A stretch of DNA of 64,000 bases from Flavobacterium sp. TR2. Lineage in GTDB: Bacteria; Bacteroidota; Bacteroidia; Flavobacteriales; Flavobacteriaceae. The position numbers were made by a program, and so were the translations under genes. Under the pieces are notes generated by a model. That model searched no databases. It saw nothing but the letters and a program-made list of their open reading frames with translations, and was not told the origin of the DNA. The DNA lies in contig NZ_CP104307.1 in NCBI RefSeq assembly GCF_025252405.1, forward strand, positions 4,650,001 through 4,714,000, in the 5' to 3' direction. Below, piece after piece: positions 17,586 to 25,600 of this stretch; positions within the stretch are counted from its first letter, which is position 1, and every line of letters begins with the position of its first letter.

Positions 17586-19364
17586 ATGGTTTCAATCACA
17601 CGCCTTTTTGATTTTCCCTATTATCAACAAGAAACTTACAACCTTCCAGTTGCTCTTGCAACCAAAAAAAATGGAGTCTGGGAAAAAACATCTAGCGAGG
17701 AATATATTGCAAAAGCAAATGCTATTTCGAGAGCATTATTGCGTATGGGCGTTCAGAAAGATGATAAAATTGCTTTAATTAGTTCAAATAACCGTACCGA
17801 GTGGAATGTAATGGATATTGGTATTTTGCAGACCGGTGCGCAGAATGTTCCTATTTATCCAACAATTGCTGAGGAAGATTACGAATATATTTTAAATCAC
17901 AGCGGCAGTATTTATTGCTTTGTTTCTGATGAAGAAGTTTTACAGAAAGTAAATGCAATTAAAGCCAATGTGCCTTCGCTAAAAGAAGTTTATTCTTTTA
18001 ATGAAATTTCAGGATGCAAACACTGGTCAGATTTATTGGTTTTAGGCGAGGACAACAGCAATCAAAGTGAAGTTGAAGCTCGAAAAGACAGCATCAAAAC
18101 AGACGATTTAGCTACCATTATTTATACTTCTGGAACAACAGGAAGACCAAAAGGCGTTATGCTTTCGCACAAAAATATTGTGTCAAATGTTTTAGACAGC
18201 TCTCCAAGAATTCCGTTTGATCCAGGAAAAAGCACTGCTTTAAGTTTCTTGCCAATCTGCCACATTTTTGAAAGAATGATTTTGTACATCTATCAATATT
18301 ATGGCGTATCGGTTTATTTTGGAGAATCTATAGACAAAATCAGCGATAACTTAAAAGAAGTCCGTCCAACTGTAATTACGGCTGTACCAAGACTTTTAGA
18401 AAAAGTTTACGATAAAATTTATGCTAAAGGAGCTGAATTGACAGGCATCAAGAAAAAACTGTTTTTCTGGGCCATCGATTTAGGTTTAAAATATGAACCA
18501 TACGGAGCAAATGGCGCTTGGTATGAGTTTCAGCTAAAAATCGCACGTAAACTTATTTTCAGTAAATGGAAAGAAGGTTTGGGCGGAAATTTAGATTTAA
18601 TGGTTTCTGGAAGCGCGGCTTTACAGCCACGTCTTACGAGAGTTTTTGCTGCTGCAGAAATTCCAGTTATGGAAGGTTACGGTCTAACGGAAACTTCTCC
18701 GGTAATTGCTGTAAACGATCAGAGAAACAAAGGATTCAAAATTGGAACCGTTGGAAAACCAATTCGCAATGTAGAAGTTAAAATTGCCGAAGACGGAGAA
18801 ATTTTATTAAAAGGTCCAAACGTAATGTTAGGCTATTATAAAGATCCTGAAAAAACTGCAGAAGCCGTAATAGATGGCTATTTCCATACGGGAGACATTG
18901 GAGAAATTGACAGTGAAGGTTTCTTAAAGATTACAGACCGTAAAAAAGAAATGTTCAAAACTTCTGGAGGTAAATATATCGCTCCGCAAATGATCGAAAA
19001 TGCCATGAAACAATCTCGTTTTATCGAGCAGATTATGGTTATTGGCGAAGGCGAAAAAATGCCTGGCGCTTTTATTCAGCCAAATTTTGAATTTGTAAAA
19101 GAATGGGCAAAAATCCACAAAATTACCTTAGGAGCTTCTGATGCCGAAATTAGTGCAAATCCAGATGTAATTAAACGCATCGATGAAGAAGTGGAAGGCA
19201 TCAATAAAAAATTTGGACACTGGGAACAAGTGAAAAGATTTGAACTTACTCCAGACGTTTGGTCAATTGATGGCGGACAGCTTACTCCTACTTTAAAATT
19301 AAAACGTAAAATTATTAAAGAGATTTACAAAGATCTATACGTTAAAATCTACGGAAACAATTAA
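17586..19364 (+). CDS. Long-chain fatty acid--CoA ligase (AMP-binding)
   Basis: 592-residue ANL-superfamily enzyme that activates fatty acids with ATP and CoA. Core motifs are TIIYTSGTTGRPKGVMLSH (P-loop-like A3), MEGYGLTETSPV (A5), GYFHTGDIGEID (A7), and KEMFKTSGGKYIAPQ with the A10-type lysine region near the C-terminus. Overall it resembles the bacterial long-chain ligase group often called FadD15-like. It is not in an operon with the beta-oxidation genes at 42-48 kb, but probably feeds that pathway or lipid synthesis. Terminator follows. Confidence 0.93.
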   Translation: MVSITRLFDFPYYQQETYNLPVALATKKNGVWEKTSSEEYIAKANAISRALLRMGVQKDDKIALISSNNRTEWNVMDIGILQTGAQNVPIYPTIAEEDYEYILNHSGSIYCFVSDEEVLQKVNAIKANVPSLKEVYSFNEISGCKHWSDLLVLGEDNSNQSEVEARKDSIKTDDLATIIYTSGTTGRPKGVMLSHKNIVSNVLDSSPRIPFDPGKSTALSFLPICHIFERMILYIYQYYGVSVYFGESIDKISDNLKEVRPTVITAVPRLLEKVYDKIYAKGAELTGIKKKLFFWAIDLGLKYEPYGANGAWYEFQLKIARKLIFSKWKEGLGGNLDLMVSGSAALQPRLTRVFAAAEIPVMEGYGLTETSPVIAVNDQRNKGFKIGTVGKPIRNVEVKIAEDGEILLKGPNVMLGYYKDPEKTAEAVIDGYFHTGDIGEIDSEGFLKITDRKKEMFKTSGGKYIAPQMIENAMKQSRFIEQIMVIGEGEKMPGAFIQPNFEFVKEWAKIHKITLGASDAEISANPDVIKRIDEEVEGINKKFGHWEQVKRFELTPDVWSIDGGQLTPTLKLKRKIIKEIYKDLYVKIYGNN

Positions 19365-19390
19365 TAAATCAGAATAATATAACCAAAACG

Positions 19391-19422
19391 AAAAGGCTGT
19401 CCCATTTGAGACAGCCTTTTTT
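19391..19422 (+). terminator. Terminator of acyl-CoA ligase gene
   Basis: AAAGGCTGTC-CCATTTGA-GACAGCCTTT stem (10 bp) with T-run, 27 bases after the stop codon. Confidence 0.88.
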
Positions 19423-19506
19423 AATGCGTCAAAAACAGGTATTTATACTTTGAATATCGATCCGTAAATACAGTATTTTAGCTTTATCTTCTACAACTGT
19501 AAAGCT

Positions 19507-20415
19507 ATGCCTTGGAACACTCTTGAACATTTATGGAAACGTACTGTTGATCCTGAAAATACCAATCTTGACCAGACGAACTGGAACAACGAAATCAGAA
19601 CCTTGTATCAGCTGGGCATTGGCATGGAAGATGCTTTACTATTTTTGTATTCGAAAAAACCAGATTTTGAATCTTTTAAAACATGGATCGGCGACCGAAA
19701 ACGAGATGTTTTTTCTGAGGTCGAAGATTTAGCAGAAAATGTGCTATCAGAAGAAGATCTGGAATTCTGGAACCTTAATGGCTATATAGTGGTTAAAAAT
19801 GCAATCTCAGCAGAAGACTGCGAAAATACTCAAAAAGCTATTTGGGAATATTTGAAAATGGATCCTAATGAAAAGGAAAGCTGGTACAAAAGACATGAAG
19901 ATCAAAAAGGGCTAATGCTTAACTTTTCTGATCATGAAACTTTAAACAGGAACCGTTTTTCTCCAAGGATAAAAAAAACGTACGAGCAGCTTTATAATAC
20001 CACAAAAATCTACAAAACGATAGATAAGGTAAGTTTTAATCCGCCTGAAACGGAGAGTTTCAAATTTCTGGGAAGTCCGCTTCATTAGGATATGAGTTTA
20101 AAAAGGCCCTTTGCCTTTAGACTTCAGGGGTTGCTTTATTTAACCGATTGCGGACCAAATGATGGCGCTTTTCATTGTGTTCCTGGTTTTCATAACCAAA
20201 TCGATCAGTGGCTTGATGCGCTTCAGCCTCTTGAAAATCCGAGAGAAAAAGCATTGCAGACATTACAGCCCAAACCAATTGAGGGGCAGGCAGGAGATTT
20301 TATCATTTGGAATCAAACGCTTCCGCATTGTGCTGCTCCAAACAAAGGAGAAAAACCGCGAATGGTTCAATATCTCACGTATCTTCCAGATGATTACAAT
20401 GCAGCTGGAGAGTGA
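19507..20415 (+). pseudogene. Phytanoyl-CoA dioxygenase-like gene interrupted by an in-frame TAG
   Basis: Two ORFs (19507-20088 and 20092-20415) are in the same frame and separated only by TAG (20086-20088) and one Asp codon. Joined, they give a 302-residue protein with the Fe(II)/2-oxoglutarate dioxygenase features of the PhyH family: the LNGYIVVKNAISAEDC segment, the proximal ligand motif LH-x-D where the x codon is the stop, GLLYLTDCGPNDGAFHCVPGFHNQ, and the distal His in TLPHCAAPNKGEKPRMVQY. Relatives usually have Trp at x, so TGG to TAG is the simplest change. It is either a young pseudogene, an amber-suppressed gene or a sequence error. Without readthrough the first product lacks the Asp and distal His ligands. 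Confidence 0.85.
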
Positions 20416-20460
20416 ATTTGAACCATTCTGGGTATTTATGTAAAAAACTTTGCGTCTTTG

Positions 20461-20795
20461 CGCCTTGCGAGATTTTTTAATCGCAAAGGGCGCTAAGATT
20501 TGCGCAAAGCAACGCTAAGATTAGTTTCACGCAGATTGGGCAGATTGAGCAGATTTTTTAATAATCTTTTTTAATTCTTTATCTCTGACCGCCTTGCGAG
20601 ATTTTTTAACCGCAAAGGGCGCTAAGATTTGCGCAAAGCAACGCTAAGATTAGTTTCACGCAGATTGGGCAGATTGAGCAGATTTTTTAATAATCTTTTT
20701 TAATTCTTTATCTCTGACCGCCTTGCGAAATTTTCTAACTGCAAAGGGCGCTAAGATTTGGGCAAAGCAACGCTAAGATTAGTTTCACGCAGATT
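20461..20795. repeat. 129-bp tandem repeat, about 2.6 copies
   Basis: Units start at 20461, 20590 and 20719 with CGCCTTGCGA. The first two are almost identical; the third is partial and more diverged. Each unit holds a GCAAAGGGCGCTAAGATTTG stretch and a TTTCACGCAGATT stretch. The gap 20416-20843 contains nothing else except flanking fragments of the same CTTTGCGCCTTG family. Confidence 0.9.
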
Positions 20796-20843
20796 TATCT
20801 GCGGATAAAAAACTTAGCGTCTTTGTGCCTTTGTGGCAAAACC

Positions 20844-21347
20844 CTAGAAAAACATACTTTTAAAATCTAGAAAGAAACTTCTTTTCTTAGACTTTTTCTC
20901 ATGCTTCTCTTTTTTTGCAGCACTCTTTTTTTCAAGAACAGCTTTAGCTTTCTCTATCCGCTTAACTGGTTTTGTCCCTTCAGTTTTAGAATTTTCGTAA
21001 AACTTTTTGAAAGGACGAGGCTCAAAATCAACCAAAATTGCAGCCATGTTTATAGCGTCAATGTTTGATGGATCTGTTTCTCCCTTTAAGAAGGTTTCGA
21101 TAGGTCTAAACTTATCTTTTTTCTCCTTAAACTTATTCTTTTTGCTGTGATCGAAATCTAAGCCCAATAGGTTGCTGAAAACATTCAAGTCATCCTTTGT
21201 TGGGCTATTTTCGAAAATTAGCCAGCACAAATCACGAAGTTTTCCACGAGAAGGCTTGTACAAGTAATCAAAGTATTTGCCTTCTTTTTCTATTTCGTAT
21301 TTTTTTCTAATTGCTTTTTTGTATTTATCTAGTGTATTGTTTTGCAT
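20844..21347 (-). CDS. Hypothetical basic protein with Lys-rich tail
   Basis: 167 residues from the ATG at 21347 (MQNNTLDKYKKAIRKKYEIEKEG...); a start at 21368 would add seven residues. The N-terminal about 110 residues look like a folded helical domain (YLYKPSRGKLRDLCWLIFENSPTKDDLNVFSNLLGLDFD, then KFRPIETFLKGETDPSNIDAINMAAILVDFEPRPFKKF); the last about 50 are a low-complexity Lys/Glu/Ser tail ending RSFFLDFKSMFF. I do not recognise a family. It lies downstream of a 52-codon ORF on the same strand. Confidence 0.72.
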   Translation of the reverse strand: MQNNTLDKYKKAIRKKYEIEKEGKYFDYLYKPSRGKLRDLCWLIFENSPTKDDLNVFSNLLGLDFDHSKKNKFKEKKDKFRPIETFLKGETDPSNIDAINMAAILVDFEPRPFKKFYENSKTEGTKPVKRIEKAKAVLEKKSAAKKEKHEKKSKKRSFFLDFKSMFF

Positions 21348-21458
21348 GGTATTTTTTGGTTTTTGCAATTCTTGGGAATCTCAGGAAATCGAAGGTTTTC
21401 TGGGAAATCCAATATCACAAAAGTTTAAAAGCACCCTTGCTTTACCAGAGAAATATCT

Positions 21459-21617
21459 CTAAATGATATATATGGTTTCCCTAAAATTGACCCTTTCTTT
21501 CCACAGGTTAATCAGTTCCAAATCTTTCTTTTTAATTGAGGCAAATGACGGTTCACTTCCTTCCAGTTTATCTGTTTGACCACTATGGCCCGACGTAAAT
21601 CCTATTTCTTGATTCAT
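21459..21617 (-). CDS. Candidate small protein, 52 aa
   Basis: The minus-strand ORF begins MNQEIGFTSGHSGQTDKLEG and ends NFRETIYII. TTTAAGG lies just before the ATG. The C-terminal half could form an amphipathic helix (IKKKDLELINLWKERV). It ends 111 bases upstream of the 167-aa gene, in the same direction, and may be co-transcribed. No promoter box was found. Gene status is a guess from composition and position. Confidence 0.4.
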   Translation of the reverse strand: MNQEIGFTSGHSGQTDKLEGSEPSFASIKKKDLELINLWKERVNFRETIYII

Positions 21618-21735
21618 CCTTAAATTTTTATTGTTAAACTTTTTTCTGCCGCTAAGGCGCTAAGAGTCTAAGTTTTATTTTTTGTTTTCTTAAAAACCTT
21701 TGCGCCTTTGTGCCTTTGCGACTAACAAATAAGCA

Positions 21736-21763
21736 CAAAAAAAGCACCCTATTAAGGTGCTTC
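21736..21763 (-). terminator. Terminator of the 31-aa ORF unit
   Basis: On the minus strand AAGCACC-TTAATAG-GGTGCTT is followed by TTTTTTT. It lies 25 bases after the stop of the 31-codon ORF. Confidence 0.8.
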
Positions 21764-21787
21764 TATAACAAATACGATATCACTATC

Positions 21788-21883
21788 CTATTGCCTATAT
21801 TGATGCACCGATATGAAAAAGCATTCACGATCCGAAGTCGCGGCTACTAGTCCTGGGTTGTGTATGTATAATTTAAAACTCAT
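21788..21883 (-). CDS. Candidate micro-protein, 31 aa (unit 2)
   Basis: ATG at 21883 opens a 31-codon frame (MSFKLYIHNPGLVAATSDRE..., one Cys). It has a consensus promoter 70 bases upstream, a 5' leader with a (CAA)n run, and a terminator just downstream, so it is a complete short transcription unit of about 210 bases. Its centre (L-x-x-x-[TS]-S-x-R-x-C-hydrophobic) faintly resembles the 30-aa ORF at 22356-22448. It could instead be a small RNA with a chance ORF. No family recognised. Confidence 0.45.
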   Translation of the reverse strand: MSFKLYIHNPGLVAATSDRECFFISVHQYRQ

Positions 21884-21893
21884 TTTATTTATT

Positions 21894-21925
21894 TTTTATA
21901 ATTGTTGTTGTTGTTGTTGTTGTTT
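21894..21925. repeat. (TTG)n/(CAA)n microsatellite
   Basis: About seven tandem TTG triplets on the plus strand, that is (CAA)n in the leader of the minus-strand 31-aa ORF, ending about 20 bases before its ATG. Confidence 0.85.
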
Positions 21926-21955
21926 TCTGAAACGCTTTGTTTCAAATTTGTTCGG

Positions 21956-21988
21956 CAAAGATATGATGGAAAAATTCATATTTCCAAA
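21956..21988 (-). promoter_or_regulatory. Promoter of unit 2
   Basis: Reading the minus strand: TTTG (21988-21985), 21-base spacer, TATCTTTG (21963-21956). This matches TTTG-N19-21-TAnnTTTG. Confidence 0.65.
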
Positions 21989-22290
21989 TGTTTACAAATA
22001 ATAATTTTATGATTATCAATTAGTTAACAGCAAAATAAAAGCAAAGAAATTCCTGTCCGCATACTTGTGCAGATTCATCTTTTTATCAAATGACTGTTAC
22101 TCATCAGATTACTTTTCAAGACTATATTTCCCTATTTTGATTAATCATTAAACATTTTGGCTAATTATTTTTTCAGTTTTTTTAGTTATGGTTTGTTTTC
22201 TATCATTTTAAACATCTTTTTTATCACACTGAGCGATCCCGAGGCTTCGAGAAAATTACTTTTTAGTAACATATCGAAATGCCTAAAAAC

Positions 22291-22321
22291 AAAAAAAGCG
22301 TCCCAAAATGAGGACGCTTTT
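22291..22321 (-). terminator. Terminator of the 30-aa ORF unit
   Basis: On the minus strand AAAGCGTCC and GGACGCTTT form a 9-bp stem around an 8-base loop, followed by a T-run. It lies about 35 bases after the 30-codon ORF. Confidence 0.8.
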
Positions 22322-22355
22322 CTATTCTATGATGAGTTTGACTCTAAGTTCTACC

Positions 22356-22448
22356 TTATAATTTCATAAAAATATATATGCATCCTGATCTTTCAGCTGA
22401 AGAATCTCCGGCTAAAGGTTCAAAAAATGGGCTTGTTAAAAGTTTCAT
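22356..22448 (-). CDS. Candidate micro-protein, 30 aa (unit 1)
   Basis: ATG at 22448 opens MKLLTSPFFEPLAGDSSAER... (30 residues, one Cys, Ile/Phe-rich end). A consensus promoter sits about 30 bases upstream and a strong terminator about 35 bases downstream, giving an isolated unit of roughly 180 bases. This arrangement is repeated at 21736-21988. The remaining bases of the 21369-22656 gap hold a degraded GAGCGATCCCGAGGCTTCGAG repeat near 22225 and no other supported feature. Confidence 0.45.
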   Translation of the reverse strand: MKLLTSPFFEPLAGDSSAERSGCIYIFMKL

Positions 22449-22478
22449 ATATATTTTTCTAATTATTAATTACAGGTA

Positions 22479-22511
22479 CAAATATACTATATTTTAGAAT
22501 AATTTAACAAA
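22479..22511 (-). promoter_or_regulatory. Promoter of unit 1
   Basis: Reading the minus strand: TTTG (22511-22508), 21-base spacer, TATATTTG (22486-22479). Same spacing as the promoter at 21956-21988. Confidence 0.65.
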
Positions 22512-22656
22512 ATACACTTAAAATATATTTTTTACAACAAAAAAAAACAGCTGGTCGAATCTTCTATTGAATTTGTTTTTAAATCGATAAAGAACTTTGT
22601 CAAAGTTTTAAACTTTGACAAAGTAACAAACTTTACAGGTTTAATCCACTATTTAA

Positions 22657-25600
22657 TTAAGCGTACGTTTTATCAATCTGCCTTAAAATAGTAGGATCTT
22701 GAATTTCATTGTCTTTGGCAAATAGCAATACTTTAGACATTACCTCAGCCGATTTCGGGTCATCATCAGCAAATGGCAAGAATAAACGCCCTCTATGCTG
22801 CGAATGAATTGGCAGTACTGATAAATATTTGCCTGGAACCTGATGCACCACTGCACTTCCTAAATGCACGCTGTATTCTGCCATTTGTCCTTTTATAATG
22901 GCATGGTTTCCTGTAATTTCAACATTCTTAATTTTGAACAGACGGAGTGTTTCTCTTAGCAATACCGCTCTCATTTCGATAGAAGAATGGCTCGCTTCTG
23001 GATCAACTCCACCCACGTGGGCAACGCTTACCACCAAATCAATGTCACGCATTACTTCTGAGAAAATCCTCGGATTAATATCTTCAAAAGCTACATTTTT
23101 ATAATCTTTTAGCGAATGGAATTCAATCGTTTCTAAAGTCGGACTTTCTACATCTGCTGGAGAGAACCAGTCTGCCAATGCGTACATTTTGACCTGATAG
23201 CCTTCTTTATGAAAAACTTTCTGCAAACCTTCTTCATAATCTACTTTCCAACCTCTTCCTTTCAGCAATGCCAAAGTTTGGTTTGGCTGCACTTGATGTC
23301 CTGCGTAACGTCTTGAAATTGATTTTTCTTTCAATTCGTCTGGCGTTGGAACATATAGCTCTCTAAAGATTTGTTTAAACGGCTGCTGCAATTTATTGTC
23401 AAAACAATATTTCTGAAAATCTGTCCAAACCTTATTTTTATGCAAATCAAAACAGTGTGCAATTCTAAAAGTTTGGTTTTCGTTTAATGGAATCATTTCT
23501 CCCAAAGCCGTTACCAGATTTCCATCTACATAAAAACCAACTTGTTCTTCGTTTGAAATAAAAACCAGTTTTTCTAAATGTTTCGAAATAATTGGATGCT
23601 CAAAAAGGTTTTGCATTTCTGCGAATAAAAACTCGTCTCCGCGAATCATACTTTCTTCTAGGCCTTTTCTCGAACGCGTCCACTGCTCTCGCATGGTTTT
23701 GCGATAATTGGTCAATTCCAGTACTCCTTTATCTTTTTTGTATTTTGGCGGAATCGATTTTAATTCTTTATCTCCTTTCAAAGTAACCAAATCAGCTTTT
23801 CCTTCTTTACTGATAACAAGACTTATAGTTACATCATCTAATTTTAGCTCCGTTTCTTTAGATAAAATATTCTGAATTTGTTTGGTTTCCATCGCCCAAG
23901 TCAAGCGAACGGGATCTGGATAACCTGCATTTCGAGCTAAGTTTTCTAATGCTACGCGAATTGCCAAAGCTTCGCTAGCCTGTTTCATCGAACCAAATTC
24001 TTTGCTTTCTTTTTTAAACTGCTGCAAATATTCGTAACGCGCCAAAATATCTTTTTCTGGACTTGCTTTGCTTAAGGGCACTAAACCGTAAACGCGCAAA
24101 TAGTCTTGATCGCGTTTGTCTTTTACTTTTGCAGTTACTTCCCTGATTTTCAAATCGCCCATAATCGTATCTGCGTACAAGCGCGCACGGCGGTGTCCGT
24201 TTCCGTCTGTTACGTATTTAGCCGATTCGTAGAGCATTTCCCATTTGGCTTTGCCCAATTTTTTATAAGCCGATACAAACCAGTCTTTGTCAACCGCTCC
24301 ATCTTTAAAATCCTGCAAATCGATAGACGAGAATTTTGCCATTTCGCTTTCCAACTCCGAATTTACGGCGCTGTATGTTGCGGTTTTAGTATGCGCATGA
24401 AACCACCAGATTCCTTCATCAAGACCTTTCCAGTCTAAATAATTACTGATTAGCTTTTGCCATTGCGGAGCATAAATTGCAGTCTGAATTAATCTTTCTT
24501 CTGAAATTTTAGCCTTTTTAACGGCCTCATTAAAGATTTTCTGCGTATCTGAAGCTAAAGGGTAACATCTTTTCAGCAAATAGCTAAACAGTTTTTGTTT
24601 CGTCAATTCGGTATAGCTCCACGAATAAATGTAGCCTTTGTACAAACTTGCTTTTCCAAGCGCCGTAAGCATCTCGACTAAACGATTAACGCCATAAATT
24701 TTCTGGAAACTCTGAACCAAAGGCGTAACCGAAGTATTTGAATCACCTCTTTTGACCTCAATATCCAAAAATGTTTCTCTGATTTTATCAATCATCGGCA
24801 CTAGAAACGGAAATCTAACCAATAATTCTTCGCTTCCAAAATGTCTGTAATGCCTGCTTCCGCCCGTTAAAACCGAAATTCTCTCAGGTTCCAAAATGCC
24901 TTCATACAATTCGCCTTCAGTAATTAATTTTTGTTCAAAAGCGGTGCAGTACAAATGAATTGGCGGTCTGCAGTACGAAATATTTCTTTCCAATCCGTTA
25001 AGTTGTCGCCATCTGTACAGATTCCACATCTTATTTTCCTGATCTGCCGTTAAATCGCCTAAACTGATTTTATTCAGATAAACATCAAAAAAACCTTGAT
25101 TCTGCCAGCCGTTTCCGCTATCCGAATTATAATAGTATTGATCTTTTCCCGGTTTGAATTCAAACTCCAAGATCGATTCTGGAAGATCGGCATACAAAGC
25201 TGCGCAGGCATCAATTAAGAAATCTGTTTTTTCTTTAAAGACATATTTCAGCTGTAAAGCATTCAAAATATTCAGGATTGCATTGTCCCAATCGTAACCT
25301 CTTTTGTTTGGATGCGGCAATAATTCTTTATAGTAAAAAACGTGTTTTTCAAGGAAATCACGCCAGATTTTTCGATCGCAATTGCTTACGAGCGTCAATA
25401 AAAACAAATCTCTTTCTTGTAATCCAGAATCTTGAAACCAGCCCGACCAGACCTCATACAAAGGATAATTTGTCGCTGCAGCTTCCTGGTCTTTTTCGTC
25501 TTTCAGCTTTTTAAATTGTCTAAAAGTATTTCCGAGCAGTACAGTCTCTTTACTGTTATCGTAGTTTTCAATTTCGTATTCAAAATTTCGATTGTCTTCA

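Noticed and set aside
21813..22001. Plus-strand 62-codon ORF with a poly-Cys run
   Set aside because: It is the translation of the TTG microsatellite on the opposite strand of the 31-aa unit, whose promoter and terminator support the minus strand.
22157..22369. Plus-strand 70-codon ORF
   Set aside because: It runs across a minus-strand terminator and a degraded repeat, has no promoter or start context, and its composition is that of AT-rich non-coding DNA.
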